Below are positions 1-9,022 of a DNA stretch of 64,000 nt, piece after piece (the first letter of the stretch is position 1; each line of letters opens with the position of its first letter). The DNA comes from Gloeomargarita lithophora Alchichica-D10 (GTDB taxonomy: Bacteria > Cyanobacteriota > Cyanobacteriia > Gloeomargaritales > Gloeomargaritaceae): the NCBI RefSeq assembly GCF_001870225.1, contig NZ_CP017675.1, positions 1,049,756 to 1,113,755 of the forward strand, written 5' to 3'. Below the pieces are notes generated by a model, which worked only from the letters and a program-made list of their open reading frames with translations, was not told the DNA's origin and ran no database searches. The position numbers were made by a program, and so were the translations under genes.

Positions 1-147
1 TCTCTGCCGGTATCGTAAATAGTAAGGCGTGGTGAGATTATGAATCAATAACAAATCTCGGTCATCCCCTGGAGACTGCTCTAAGGGATAACGGGGATAG
101 GGGCCATAGTCAAATTGTTGCCGAATCTTTTCAAAAATTTCATCCAT
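1..147 (-). CDS. Class I SAM-dependent methyltransferase, N-terminal fragment
   Basis: Only the first 49 codons lie in the window; the gene runs off the left edge. The peptide begins MDEIFEKIRQQFDYGPYPRY and continues with an acidic PGDDRDLL segment. This opening resembles the N-terminus of cyanobacterial methyltransferases in which a short helical leader precedes the Rossmann domain. The SAM-binding motif itself is outside the window, so the family call rests on the leader alone. The gene is divergent from the phosphate-binding protein, with about 250 bp between the two starts. Confidence 0.5.
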   Translation of the reverse strand, partial: MDEIFEKIRQQFDYGPYPRYPLEQSPGDDRDLLLIHNLTTPYYLRYRQR

Positions 148-395
148 TGTTTTTAATGCCAATAAAATAAGCTTTTTCCTAAGATACCCGTAATTGTGGT
201 TAATATCCTGGCGAATGGGTTAAGAAAAATGGAAATTTTTGCCATGTCTGGATTTCTCCACGAATTCCTACTTGACATAGCTACCCCGGCAAGTTATTTG
301 TATAAACGTAGGGCTGTAATCAGTGAAAAGCTCAGGGTTAATTGTAAGATTGATTTGTAATGATTTTGTCTATCAAATCGTGGAGGTTGGTGGAA

Positions 396-1418
396 ATGGG
401 ACGTATGGGGCGTGGGTTGAAATTCTTGATATTGATGTTTAGTATCCCCCTGCTCCTGTGGGGGTGTAATTTTGGTGGCACCCAAAAGCCTGCGAGTGTT
501 GCCGTTGACGGTTCCAGCACGGTTTATCCCATCACTAAAGCGGTGGCGGAGCAATTTCAGAAAACCCAACCTAAGCTTTTAGAGGAATTAACCGTTGAAT
601 TTTCTGGGACTACCGGGGGATTCCGTAAGTTTTGCGAAGGGAAAGTTGATATTGCCAATGCTTCCCGTCCTATCAATCGAGCCGAGATGAATTTATGTAA
701 TCAAAATGATGTGCGTTACATTGAATTACCCGTTGCTTTTGATGCGCTGACAGTAGCGGTTAATAAAGATAATGACTGGGTTGATAAGTTGACGGTGCAA
801 GAATTGCGAACCATCTGGGAACCGGCGGCGGCGGGTAAGATAAAAAAATGGAATCAAGTGCGCCCGACATTTCCTGACCGTCCCTTAAATCTGTTTAGTC
901 CTGGTGAAGATTCGGGCACATTTGACTATTTCACGGAAGCGATTGTGGGTAAGGTGGATGCCAGTCGTACAGATGTGGTTTTTAGTGAAGATGACGACAT
1001 TTTAGCCCAGGGAATCATCCAAGACCCCAATGCTCTTGGCTATTTTGGCGTTGCTTATTTTGAGAAAAATCGAGACAAAATGAAAGCGGTTCCCATTGAT
1101 AATGGTAATAGTCCGGTCGCTCCCACTTTGGACAATGTATTGCTATACAAATATCGTCCCTTGACCCGCCCTTTATTTATTTATGTGAATGCGGCGAAAG
1201 CGCAAGAGAAGGAAGTTCTCAAGGATTTTGTAGGATTTTACCTGAAAAATGCGGCCAAAATTGTGCCGCAAGTTGGCTACATCCCCCTCACGGATGAACA
1301 TTATCATTTGGCAGGGGTGACTTTTTATAAGCAGGAGGTGGGTACGGTATTTGGCGGTAAAGCTGATTTCAAACTCACCTTAGAAGAATTACTGCGTAAA
1401 CAGGCTACATTTCAGTAG
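396..1418 (+). CDS. SphX/PstS-type phosphate-binding lipoprotein
   Basis: This is a periplasmic substrate-binding protein of the PstS superfamily. The DGSSTVYPIT segment near the N-terminus and the SGTTGGF and ASRPI segments are characteristic ligand-loop motifs. I chose the ATG at 396 rather than the in-frame ATG at 360 because GGAGG at 382-386 is spaced correctly for it and the protein then begins with a lipoprotein signal (hydrophobic ILMFSIPLLLWGC, lipid-bearing Cys at residue 24). No pstCAB genes follow; the next gene is convergent and overlaps its 3' end by 14 bp. The best match I recall is cyanobacterial SphX, a high-affinity phosphate-binding protein often encoded away from the permease. 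Assignment to phosphate rather than another anion is by family. Confidence 0.8.
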   Translation: MGRMGRGLKFLILMFSIPLLLWGCNFGGTQKPASVAVDGSSTVYPITKAVAEQFQKTQPKLLEELTVEFSGTTGGFRKFCEGKVDIANASRPINRAEMNLCNQNDVRYIELPVAFDALTVAVNKDNDWVDKLTVQELRTIWEPAAAGKIKKWNQVRPTFPDRPLNLFSPGEDSGTFDYFTEAIVGKVDASRTDVVFSEDDDILAQGIIQDPNALGYFGVAYFEKNRDKMKAVPIDNGNSPVAPTLDNVLLYKYRPLTRPLFIYVNAAKAQEKEVLKDFVGFYLKNAAKIVPQVGYIPLTDEHYHLAGVTFYKQEVGTVFGGKADFKLTLEELLRKQATFQ

Positions 1419-2592
1419 GGTGTTGGAGGAGTTGGGCAAAAGTTTCAAATAGAAGTTTTCGGTGTGCTAAAACATTGAAATTTGCCTCAGCAAACCGGCG
1501 GCTTTTTTGCCCTAATTCCTGGCGGAGTTCTTGGTTTTTGAGAAGCGATTCTAGGGTGGTAATTAAATTGGTTTGATCGCTGGGATTGACTACTACACCC
1601 AAATCATTTTTTGCCACATATTGGGCGGCGGCGGTTTCCTCACCGGCTAATAGGCAGAGGGGTAAACCAACACTGGCTAATTCTGTCATGCGGGAGGGGC
1701 TAGAATACCGAGCGTACCAGGATTCGGGGGTATCACAACGGTTAAAAGGAATCAGAGCTAAATCATAACTGCTTAGTTTCGCCATCAGTTCGGTTTCGGG
1801 GATAAAACCCCGGTACTGAATTTCGGCTGGTAATTGATAATTGCGTTCCTGTAAACACTGCCAGGAGCGGGGATGGGCGTACCAATGAATGGGTTGCAAA
1901 TTGGTAAATTCATGGGCTAAAATGCGCCATGCTTGAGCCAGATCATCCAGGATTTCTGTATAGCCACAGTTGCCGATGATCACCGCTCGAAAATTAGCAT
2001 CATAGGGGGAATAATTGTGTTTATAAATTGTTGGTAAATCACAGTGAAAGACGCTCACCACTGACACGGGACAGTGCAAAATCTGGCTAATGTCTGTTTG
2101 CATCGCCTCGGTTAAAGCCCAAACTTGGCTTAAATAAGGGTTAATTTTTTTCAGCAATGGGAGCATTTGGGGATCGTCCGGGTGCCAATCCAGAAAGTGC
2201 TGAATCACCGGCAGGGTATGGTTATATTGCTGTAAAATTGAAGCCAAAATTTCCAAGTCATCTCGACATAAACAGGTGGCATAAATTAAATCGGGATACC
2301 ATTTTTTGCGGTTTAGATAAGAACGAATTTCCCGCATATCCATCCCCCGGTTTTGTGGCTGAATGTGCAATAATTTCCGGCGCCAACGCCGCAATTCTGA
2401 GCGCCAATCCGTATCGTATCGTCGTACCCAAAGATGTTGGGCGAGGGCGGGTTCCCCCTGATACCCGGCAAAGACATTCCACAGATGTTCCGAGGGATAG
2501 GTGGCAAACTGATTGAGCAGGCGAGCACCGGTTCCGTGCGCCAAGGACAGGCAACCCGTGGTCAAAATCAGGATATTAGGATGCGACCCCAT
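1405..2592 (-). CDS. Glycosyltransferase, GT4-like (GT-B fold)
   Basis: A protein of about 395 residues that starts MGSHPNILILTTGCLSL, a beta-strand/glycine loop typical of GT-B N-terminal domains. The C-terminal half has the family pattern SSPSRMTELASVGLPLCLL, equivalent to the nucleotide-sugar-binding P-S-K-x-x-E-x-x-A-x-G-x-P region. It probably transfers a sugar to a cell-surface glycan, but donor and acceptor cannot be read from sequence. The start at 2592 is preferred over the longer in-frame ATG at 2616 because it matches the usual N-terminus of the fold. It overlaps the end of folP by 17 bp, so the two are probably co-transcribed. Its own end overlaps the convergent lipoprotein gene. 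Confidence 0.75.
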   Translation of the reverse strand: MGSHPNILILTTGCLSLAHGTGARLLNQFATYPSEHLWNVFAGYQGEPALAQHLWVRRYDTDWRSELRRWRRKLLHIQPQNRGMDMREIRSYLNRKKWYPDLIYATCLCRDDLEILASILQQYNHTLPVIQHFLDWHPDDPQMLPLLKKINPYLSQVWALTEAMQTDISQILHCPVSVVSVFHCDLPTIYKHNYSPYDANFRAVIIGNCGYTEILDDLAQAWRILAHEFTNLQPIHWYAHPRSWQCLQERNYQLPAEIQYRGFIPETELMAKLSSYDLALIPFNRCDTPESWYARYSSPSRMTELASVGLPLCLLAGEETAAAQYVAKNDLGVVVNPSDQTNLITTLESLLKNQELRQELGQKSRRFAEANFNVLAHRKLLFETFAQLLQHPTEM

Positions 2593-3397
2593 GACCTCGC
2601 CACAGGGCATCGGCAACTTGAATCACCTGTTTGATCTCGGCGACATCATGCACCCGCAGAATATCGGCTCCCTGGGCGATGGCGGCACAACAGGCGGCGG
2701 CGGTGCCCCATACCCGGTTTTGGGGGTCGGGTTGGTTGAGAATTTGGCCGATAAAACTTTTCCGGGAGGGGCCAACCAAAATTGGGCAATTGAGGTTTTG
2801 AAAGTGAGCTAATTCTCGCAGTAAAGTTAAATTTTGCTCGGTATTTTTGGCAAAGCCAACGCCGGGGTCAAGGATAATTTTTTCGATGCCTAATTGTTGG
2901 GCTTTGTCCCTTTGTTGGGCGAGAAATGCCCAAATTTCACCCATTAAATCCTGATAATTGGTCAGATTTTGCATGGTTTCGGACGTTCCCCGGCGGTGCA
3001 TTAATACTAGGGTTGCCCCGGAGCGGGCCACCACATGGAGGAGTTCCGGGTCGTCCGTGCCGCCGGAAACGTCATTGACCCAGGTGGCTCCGGCGGTAAT
3101 GGCCTGGGCTGCCACCAGAGAGCGGGTGGTATCCACGGAAATGGGCATGGTTATTTCAGGGGCTAAAGCCTGGACGACTGGGATCACCCGCCGTAATTCC
3201 TCCTCCAGGGAAATGATCACTGCCCCCGGACGGGTGGATTGGCCGCCAATATCCAAAATGTCGGCACCCTCGGCGACTAATTTTTTGCCCTGGTGTACTG
3301 CTGAATCTAGGTCAAAATACTGCCCACCATCGCTGAAACTATCGGGGGTAACGTTGACAATCCCCATCAGGTAGGTGCGTTTGCCCCAGGTCAGCAC
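2576..3397 (-). CDS. folP: Dihydropteroate synthase
   Basis: FolP condenses p-aminobenzoate with 6-hydroxymethyl-dihydropterin pyrophosphate in folate synthesis. The 273-residue length is normal for the family. Diagnostic motifs are visible: MGIVNVTPDSFSDGG near the N-terminus (pyrophosphate-binding loop), DIGGQSTRPGA, SVDTTR, WVNDVSGG and, toward the end, GPSRKSFIG. All expected catalytic segments are present, so it should be active. The start overlaps the stop of the upstream CheY-like gene by 7 bp, placing folP inside a minus-strand operon with the Hpt and CheY genes upstream and the glycosyltransferase downstream. Confidence 0.96.
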   Translation of the reverse strand: MLTWGKRTYLMGIVNVTPDSFSDGGQYFDLDSAVHQGKKLVAEGADILDIGGQSTRPGAVIISLEEELRRVIPVVQALAPEITMPISVDTTRSLVAAQAITAGATWVNDVSGGTDDPELLHVVARSGATLVLMHRRGTSETMQNLTNYQDLMGEIWAFLAQQRDKAQQLGIEKIILDPGVGFAKNTEQNLTLLRELAHFQNLNCPILVGPSRKSFIGQILNQPDPQNRVWGTAAACCAAIAQGADILRVHDVAEIKQVIQVADALWRGHGVAS

Positions 3398-3771
3398 CCC
3401 AACACCTCTATCGAACGTTTGACCACTTGATCCGGGTCGAAGGGCTTGGTCATATAGAGATCAGCCCCCACTTCCTGCCCCCGGACTTTATCAAATTCCT
3501 GCCCCTTGGCGGTGAGCATGATGATATACACTTCCTCAATCAGAAGTTCTTTTTTCACCCGTTGACAGACCTCAAACCCATTCATTTTGGGCATCATCAC
3601 ATCCAAAAATACCAGATTGGGGCGCTGGCTCTGGATAATGTCCAAGGCATCCAGGCCATTACTGGCGCTCAAAAGTTCGATATTGGCCTCGTCCGCCAAG
3701 TCCTCCAGGGTTTGTTCCAACAGCAGGCGAATGTGGGGTTCGTCATCCACAATCAGAATTTTCTGGGACAT
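3391..3771 (-). CDS. Single-domain response regulator (CheY-like)
   Basis: A stand-alone receiver domain of 126 residues. It has the acidic pair in LIVDDE, the phosphoacceptor Asp in VFLDVMMPKMNG, the conserved Thr in IIMLTAKG and the Lys in MTKPFD. No output domain is present, so it acts by protein contact or as a phosphate relay. Its start overlaps the stop of the Hpt gene in a TGATG arrangement, so the two are translationally coupled and the Hpt protein is the obvious phosphorelay partner. The upstream kinase is not adjacent; the hybrid CheA at 22764-27176 is one candidate in the window. Confidence 0.92.
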   Translation of the reverse strand: MSQKILIVDDEPHIRLLLEQTLEDLADEANIELLSASNGLDALDIIQSQRPNLVFLDVMMPKMNGFEVCQRVKKELLIEEVYIIMLTAKGQEFDKVRGQEVGADLYMTKPFDPDQVVKRSIEVLGC

Positions 3772-4697
3772 CAGGCGGGGCGTTTCAGGGCTTGCACCAA
3801 CAATTTCGCTAGGGCGGTCAACTGCGCCGGTTCAAAGTGGGTAATCAACAACTTGGCCGCCTCGCGGGGTTCCACGGGGATGGTAATCTGCTTGGGTGGT
3901 GCCGCCGGTGCCGCCACGGTCGGGGCAACGGTGGCCGCATCCACCCCGGCCAAACTACACAGAGTAGGGCTGGGGACAACCATCTGCGCTTTGCCTTGCT
4001 GGATCAATTCACTGGCCTGTTTTAATTCGTTCAGCAACAGCCCCGCCAGTTTCGCCAGGGGGGCGCGGGGGTTGGCTACGGCTTTTTGGGCGGTTTGGGT
4101 GAGGGTCTGCCAGGTCGTCACCCCCGGTGCCAGGGTGCCCAACCGACCGCACAAGGCGGCTACCTGCTGGGTGCGCTCCGGGGTCGCCCCCTGTTTGATC
4201 AATTCCAGCATCTGGCGCAGAACCTGCAACACCTGGGCAGAAAAATTGGCGGCTACGGCGGGTTTGCTTTCTACGGCGACCATTTCCCCGGTCAGCCGCT
4301 GGTGGAGCAGACCGAAGACCGGCTCAGCCTGTTGGAAGGCGGTTTGACCAATATCGTCCGTGAGATTGCCCTGCTCCAGGTGGCCGACCAACTCCTCTAG
4401 GGTTTCAAATCCCCGCAAAAACAGGTCTTCCGATTCCTGGTCAATGGCGGTGCCCGGTTGATCCTTGACTACCTTGAGGCAGTCTTCCAAGCGGTGGGCG
4501 GTGCGGCGAATGCTGTCATAACCCAACATGGCCGCTCCCCCTTTGATCGAGTGGGCGGCGCGGAACATTTCATTCACCATCTCATTATCTTGGGAGTTGG
4601 TCTGCAAGTTCATCAACCCCTGTTCCAAGGTTTGAAGATGTTCTTTGGCTTCTTCGATGAAGTAAACCAAAATTTTCTGTTGTTGTTCCGGCAACAT
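3771..4697 (-). CDS. Hpt-domain phosphotransfer protein
   Basis: About 308 residues. The N-terminal 110 residues form an Hpt domain with the phosphorylatable His in FRAAHSIKGGAAMLG, preceded by a helix typical of CheA P1 domains (IEEAKEHLQTLEQGLMNL). The remaining roughly 200 residues are helical, rich in Ala/Leu, and end with an alanine/proline stretch; I do not recognise a second known domain. I chose the ATG at 4697 over that at 4703 because AGGGAG lies about 8 bases upstream of it. It is coupled to the CheY-like gene downstream. The architecture (Hpt without a kinase core) suggests an intermediate in a multi-step phosphorelay, possibly for motility or phototaxis; that role is inference. 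Confidence 0.85.
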   Translation of the reverse strand: MLPEQQQKILVYFIEEAKEHLQTLEQGLMNLQTNSQDNEMVNEMFRAAHSIKGGAAMLGYDSIRRTAHRLEDCLKVVKDQPGTAIDQESEDLFLRGFETLEELVGHLEQGNLTDDIGQTAFQQAEPVFGLLHQRLTGEMVAVESKPAVAANFSAQVLQVLRQMLELIKQGATPERTQQVAALCGRLGTLAPGVTTWQTLTQTAQKAVANPRAPLAKLAGLLLNELKQASELIQQGKAQMVVPSPTLCSLAGVDAATVAPTVAAPAAPPKQITIPVEPREAAKLLITHFEPAQLTALAKLLVQALKRPA

Positions 4698-4820
4698 GAC
4701 CATTCTCCCTTGGGTAATGATGGATTGGGAAGGTGAACAGGTCTCAAGATTATGGCATCAGTGTACCGTTATTTTCCCTAAAACGGGTACTGGGCAGACC
4801 CAAATTTGGCAAAAAATTCC

Positions 4821-5117
4821 TCAGGCGGGGGGGGTGTCCTCATTGGCAGTCTCGGTTTTGCGGATATAAACCAACAAACTCTCCAAGCTGCGCCGGTAAA
4901 TGTAAGGCCAGCCCCCCTGGGTTTCAATGTCGAGTAACAAGTCATACAAATCCTGGCGGGTCTGGGGCAAAGCCACGGTAAAGGAGCCGCTTTCAATCTC
5001 CCGATGGAGGAATTCAAGCAAGCGCAGTACCGCCAGCAGAGCCACCGCATCCCCCTGGCGTTCTTGCACCACCGCCCGCACGGCTTCCTGAATCGCCTGC
5101 AATTGGGGGTCATTCAC
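4821..5117 (-). CDS. Conserved cyanobacterial hypothetical protein downstream of hom
   Basis: A 98-residue, mostly helical protein that I cannot assign to a function. I place the start at the GTG at 5117, giving an N-terminus (M)NDPQLQAIQEAVRAV. That GTG overlaps the hom stop codon as GTGA, a classic coupled arrangement. A longer in-frame reading from 5189 would lie inside hom and gives a glycine-rich, unlikely N-terminus. The sequence is rich in Leu, Arg and Glu, has no Cys, no membrane segment and no signal peptide, so it is predicted cytosolic. Coupling to homoserine dehydrogenase suggests co-expression but does not prove a role in amino-acid synthesis. Confidence 0.7.
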   Translation of the reverse strand: MNDPQLQAIQEAVRAVVQERQGDAVALLAVLRLLEFLHREIESGSFTVALPQTRQDLYDLLLDIETQGGWPYIYRRSLESLLVYIRKTETANEDTPPA

Positions 5118-6412
5118 GACCACACCCGCAACACCGTGGGAATCGCCGCCACCGCCGGAAATTGCCGGATTTCTGCCAAGGCCAGCCAAAAATTCCCCTC
5201 CCGCACCCGATGGGTGACGACCACAATTTCCGCCAGTTGTTCGTGGCTACCAATCTGGACGATGGATGCTAAACTCACTCCCTGGTCGCCAAAACAGGTG
5301 CCCAACTGGCCGATCACCCCCGGTTGATCCTGGGTCAAGATGCGGGTGTAAAAACGGGTTTGGACTGCATCCGTGGGCAGTTGGGGCATGGGGGTGGTTA
5401 ACCCTGACCCCAACAGGGGGTGGTAACCGGAATCCGCCCGCAGGGTAGCGGCCACATTCACCACGTCCCCCACCACGGCACTGGCGGTTGGCCCCGCCCC
5501 GGCCCCCGGCCCCTGGAGCATCACTTCCCCCAGGGGTTCGCCCCCCAAAACGATGGCATTTTGTACCCCCTGCACGCTGGCGAGGGGATGGTCTTGGCTG
5601 ATCAAGGTGGGATGCACCCGAATATCCAGGGCTTCCCCCTGCCGTTGCGCCAGTGCCAGCAATTTCACCTGAAACCCCAGCCGTTCGGCGTAGCGCAAAT
5701 CCACGGCTTGAATGCCGCCAATTCCTTCGCAGTACACCTGCTGACGATTGACCTGCACCCCAAAGGCCAGGGTAGCCAGGATGGCAATTTTATCAGCGGC
5801 ATCTTCCCCCTCCACATCGGCACTGGGGTCGCTCTCCGCATAGCCGAGGGACTGGGCGGTGGCCAAGGCGGTGGCAAAATCCCCCCGCCCCTGGGTCATC
5901 TGGGTGAGGATAAAATTGGTGGTGCCGTTGACAATGCCCAAAATCCGGGTGAGACGATTGGCACCCAGGGCTTGTTTGAGGGGATGAATGATGGGAATGC
6001 CGCCCCCGACGGCACCCTCCATCAGCACATAGACCCCCTGCGCCTGCGCCGCCTGGAACAGTTCCGCCCCGTGGCGTGCCATCACCGCCTTGTTGGCCGT
6101 GACCACGTGTTTTCCCTGCCCAATCGCCTGCAACATCAAGCTACGAGCCGGTTCCAAGCCCCCCAGCACCTCCACCACCAGGTCAATGGCCGGGTCATGC
6201 ACCAGGGCGGCCAAATCCGTGGTCAGCACCCCCGGTGGTAAAGACAATGTACGGGGTTTGTCTAGGGAACGTACCCCCACCCGGTGCAGGGTTAATTCGC
6301 TCAATAAAGGATGCCGTCCCTTGGGGTCGAGGAGAATCTGCGCCACCCCGGCACCCACGGTACCCAGCCCCAGCAAGCCCACCCGAATGGTTTGGTTGTT
6401 GTGGTCAGCCAT
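5114..6412 (-). CDS. hom: Homoserine dehydrogenase
   Basis: Reduces aspartate semialdehyde to homoserine on the path to threonine and methionine. The N-terminal Rossmann motif reads GLLGLGTVGAGV. The catalytic-domain segment GIVNGTTNFILT and the DPSADVEGEDAADK region match the family. A C-terminal ACT domain (TQDQPGVIGQLG) indicates feedback regulation by an amino acid, as in monofunctional bacterial enzymes. The ATG at 6412 is preferred over 6451 because GGAGGTG lies about 6 bases upstream and the resulting 432 residues match normal family length. It is followed by a coupled small hypothetical gene. Confidence 0.96.
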   Translation of the reverse strand: MADHNNQTIRVGLLGLGTVGAGVAQILLDPKGRHPLLSELTLHRVGVRSLDKPRTLSLPPGVLTTDLAALVHDPAIDLVVEVLGGLEPARSLMLQAIGQGKHVVTANKAVMARHGAELFQAAQAQGVYVLMEGAVGGGIPIIHPLKQALGANRLTRILGIVNGTTNFILTQMTQGRGDFATALATAQSLGYAESDPSADVEGEDAADKIAILATLAFGVQVNRQQVYCEGIGGIQAVDLRYAERLGFQVKLLALAQRQGEALDIRVHPTLISQDHPLASVQGVQNAIVLGGEPLGEVMLQGPGAGAGPTASAVVGDVVNVAATLRADSGYHPLLGSGLTTPMPQLPTDAVQTRFYTRILTQDQPGVIGQLGTCFGDQGVSLASIVQIGSHEQLAEIVVVTHRVREGNFWLALAEIRQFPAVAAIPTVLRVWS

Positions 6413-6473
6413 TACCCCACCTCCCCCTTTAGCATAAAGGTTTAGCCGCATAAAGGTTTAGTTGCATAGGGGC

Positions 6474-7661
6474 TTAGCTCCCCGTCGCCACTAGGCTTTT
6501 GGTCAGCCCCGCAACAGCCGCCTGGTATTGGGGGTCATTACCTGTCGTTTCTGGGGGGGTCGGCACCTCTTGGTCTGGGACAATCCCCCGCCGATGAATA
6601 TTATGGTGCGCCGGGGTTTCGTAGCGAGCCACGGACACGGCCAACCCATCCCCATTACTCAGCTTAAATACCGATTGAATTAAACCTTTACCAAAGGTGG
6701 TTTCCCCCACCAGGGTCGCCCGGTGGTTGTCCTGCAACGCCCCGGCGAGGATTTCACTGGCGCTGGCTGTCCCGTGGTTGACCAACACCACCAGGGGTTT
6801 ATCCGTCAAGGCTTTGCCCCCGGCGGTAAAATCCGTTTCCAATCCATCCCGATTTACCGTATAAACCACCGTGCCCTGGTTGAGCCATTCCTGGGCAATC
6901 TCCAAACCCGCCTGGAACAAGCCGCCCGGATTGTTGCGTAAATCCAGCACATAGCCCCCTACCCCTTGGGCTTCCAAAGCCTGAATCGCCTCGGCCATTT
7001 CCGCCGCCGACCCGGCACTAAACTGGCTGAGTTGAATGTAGCCAATCGCCCCAGGGCGCACTTCCCAGACCACCGAAGGCAGAACCACCCGCTGGCGCTC
7101 AATGGTTACCGGCCACCGTCGTTCCCCCCGCTGGAGGGTCAACACCACCCGCGTCCCCGGCAGACCCCGCATCCGGCTGGCCGCCGTATCCATATCCATC
7201 CCCAGGGTGGAAGCCCCGTCAATTGCTAATATCCGATCCCGGCTCTGAATCCCCGCCTGTGCCGCCGGAGAGCCACTAATCGGCGCCACCACCAAGGGTA
7301 CTTGCTGTTCCGTATCTAGGACAATTTGCAGACCGACCCCGGTCAATTCCCCCGCCGTCGTGGTTTGCAGATTGCGGTACTGGCTCTGGGGCAACACCCG
7401 GGTGAAGGGGTCATCCAACTGACCGAGCATCTCTTGGATCACCGTTTCGGCCTGTACCATCGTCTCTGGGGGGGATTGCAACGCCGTTTGGCGCACCGTT
7501 TGCCAATTGTGGCCGTTAAATGTGGGTTCGACGTAGGCTCGGTTGACAATGTGCCACACCTCCACCACCAGCCGCTGGGGTTCCGTCAGTGCCAGGGCGG
7601 GCTGAATCCAGGTGAAGCTCAGTACCAACAAACCCAGCCACCAACCCCACCGCCATTTCAT
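6474..7661 (-). CDS. ctpA: Carboxyl-terminal processing protease (CtpA-type)
   Basis: A 395-residue periplasmic/lumenal S41 peptidase. An N-terminal signal peptide is clear (Trp/Leu-rich core ending in PALALT). A PDZ domain follows (GVGLQI to LAIDGAS). The Ser-Lys catalytic dyad sits in GTASASEILAGALQ and FGKGLIQ. In cyanobacteria CtpA removes the C-terminal extension of photosystem II D1 so the oxygen-evolving cluster can assemble; paralogues CtpB/CtpC also exist, so the exact paralogue is not certain. It lies 61 bp downstream of hom's start on the same strand. All catalytic residues are present. Confidence 0.88.
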   Translation of the reverse strand: MKWRWGWWLGLLVLSFTWIQPALALTEPQRLVVEVWHIVNRAYVEPTFNGHNWQTVRQTALQSPPETMVQAETVIQEMLGQLDDPFTRVLPQSQYRNLQTTTAGELTGVGLQIVLDTEQQVPLVVAPISGSPAAQAGIQSRDRILAIDGASTLGMDMDTAASRMRGLPGTRVVLTLQRGERRWPVTIERQRVVLPSVVWEVRPGAIGYIQLSQFSAGSAAEMAEAIQALEAQGVGGYVLDLRNNPGGLFQAGLEIAQEWLNQGTVVYTVNRDGLETDFTAGGKALTDKPLVVLVNHGTASASEILAGALQDNHRATLVGETTFGKGLIQSVFKLSNGDGLAVSVARYETPAHHNIHRRGIVPDQEVPTPPETTGNDPQYQAAVAGLTKSLVATGS

Positions 7662-7674
7662 GCCTGACCCACCC

Positions 7675-8151
7675 CTAAAACGACAAGCCCAATTTCACCC
7701 CCAGGGCGATATGCACCACCGCCACCGCCAGGGTCGCACTGCCCAGGTAGGCGTGCAGGGTACGGGTCACCGCCTGTCCTCGCATCGCCAAAGACAAGAG
7801 GGCATTCACCGTTAGCCCCGCCAGCACCACCGTGCCAGTAACGAAATGGGGACTGTGGAGAATCTCTTGCCCCTGCATCACCAACGAGAGTACCCCGCCG
7901 CTGTAACCCGAAGCCAAAAATACATACAGCCAAGGCACCAGTTTGCGATGCTCCCCCCAGGCGGTTTGTGCCACTTGCGGGTCAGTCGCCAGCCGCCCCC
8001 GCCAGCCCGTCACTGCGGCAAAACTCCCCATAAACACCAACACAATCCCCATCATCAAGGGATGCCCCCAATGCACAATCGGTTCTGGGAAATTGAAACT
8101 CGCAAAAAAATCCGCCGCTGGTTTCAGCAGAGCCTGCACCTGAACTTCCAT
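7675..8151 (-). CDS. DUF4079-family membrane protein
   Basis: A 158-residue integral membrane protein with about four hydrophobic segments: GIVLVFMGSFAAV, VPWLYVFLASGY, GTVVLAGLTVNALLSLA and the C-terminal AVAVVHIALGVKLGL. His residues occur at HWGHP and in later segments, reminiscent of haem-ligating membrane families. This resembles DUF4079, conserved in cyanobacteria and often encoded near photosynthetic or redox genes. No biochemical function is established that I can cite. It is immediately upstream of ctpA on the same strand (13 bp gap), so the two are likely co-transcribed. Confidence 0.75.
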   Translation of the reverse strand: MEVQVQALLKPAADFFASFNFPEPIVHWGHPLMMGIVLVFMGSFAAVTGWRGRLATDPQVAQTAWGEHRKLVPWLYVFLASGYSGGVLSLVMQGQEILHSPHFVTGTVVLAGLTVNALLSLAMRGQAVTRTLHAYLGSATLAVAVVHIALGVKLGLSF

Positions 8152-8190
8152 AGGTTCTCCTCTTCGCTAGCTCTACCATAGCGTAGGGGG

Positions 8191-8970
8191 TTAGGAATCG
8201 CCGGACACTTCGTCCTTGGGTACCTGCACCACCAAGGCCGTGATATTGTCCCGACCCCCCCGCTTGCAGGCCGCATCAATCAAGGTTTGCGCCGCCCACT
8301 CCGGCGAACGCATCAACCGCAGGGTGGCGGCAATCTGCCAGTCCAGCACCTCTTCCGTCAACCCATCGCTACACAGGAGATAGCAATCCCCCGGCTCCAG
8401 GGTGAGCGAATGCACCGCCACCGGCTCCAGGTCATCCCGCCCCAAACATTGGGTGAGCAAATGCCGCCAGGGGTGGGAACGGGCTTGCATGGGGGACAAC
8501 CCCCCAGCTTCAATCGCCTGTGCCACCCAGGTGTGGTCCTGGGTGAGTTGTTCCAGGTGATTCCCCCGCAGACGGTACAACCGGGAATCCCCCACATGGC
8601 AAAACCAGCCTTGTTGCCCCCCCCCCAGTGCCAACACCACCACCGTTGTGCCCATATCCTTAATCACCGGGTTCTGCACCTGCTCAGTCAATAAATGCTC
8701 ATTCGCCCGGACAATCGCCCGCTGGATGACCTCCGCCGGGGTCTGGGTCTGCGCCCAATAGGTTTCCAGGTATAGAGCCATGATCGCCACCGTCAACTGG
8801 CTCGCCCGCTCCCCCCCCGAATAGCCCCCCATACCGTCCGCCACCATAAAAAACCGCCCCTGGGCATCCGCATGGCAGGCATCTTCGTTGTGTTGCCGGA
8901 CAACGCCGGGGTGGGAAAGGGCACTGAATTGCAACTGCATCCGCTCAAGGCTAGGGATAGCGTGTTTCAT
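8191..8970 (-). CDS. PP2C-type serine/threonine phosphatase
   Basis: A metal-dependent protein phosphatase of the PPM/Stp1 group. It shows HPGVVRQHNEDAC (first metal-binding segment), MVADGMGGYSGGE (metal-coordinating D and GG), VGDSRLYRLR, QDHTWVAQ and LLCSDGLTEEV, with GGRDNITALVV near the end. All metal-binding Asp residues are present, so it should be active. The start is uncertain: 8970 gives MKHAIPSLER, a shorter alternative at 8940 begins MQLQFSALSH, and a longer reading to 9024 is less likely. Such phosphatases reverse Ser/Thr kinase signals in cyanobacteria; the partner kinase is not in the window. Confidence 0.9.
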   Translation of the reverse strand: MKHAIPSLERMQLQFSALSHPGVVRQHNEDACHADAQGRFFMVADGMGGYSGGERASQLTVAIMALYLETYWAQTQTPAEVIQRAIVRANEHLLTEQVQNPVIKDMGTTVVVLALGGGQQGWFCHVGDSRLYRLRGNHLEQLTQDHTWVAQAIEAGGLSPMQARSHPWRHLLTQCLGRDDLEPVAVHSLTLEPGDCYLLCSDGLTEEVLDWQIAATLRLMRSPEWAAQTLIDAACKRGGRDNITALVVQVPKDEVSGDS

Positions 8971-9022
8971 AGCTTTATTATGCCAGCCCGAAATGATATA
9001 CCAAGGGATATTAAACCTAATC

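Noticed and set aside
190-350. GGTTAA-type motifs upstream of the phosphate-binding protein as a possible Pho box.
   Set aside because: The spacing (20 bp between motifs) does not match the 11-bp periodic repeats expected of cyanobacterial Pho boxes.
3427-4347. A 306-codon plus-strand frame opposite the CheY-like and Hpt genes.
   Set aside because: It is a shadow frame spanning two overlapping genes on the other strand, with no recognisable domain.
5420-6241. A 273-codon open frame on the plus strand opposite hom.
   Set aside because: It is antisense to a well-supported gene, with a repetitive Gly/His/Pro-rich composition typical of the shadow of a GC-biased coding region.
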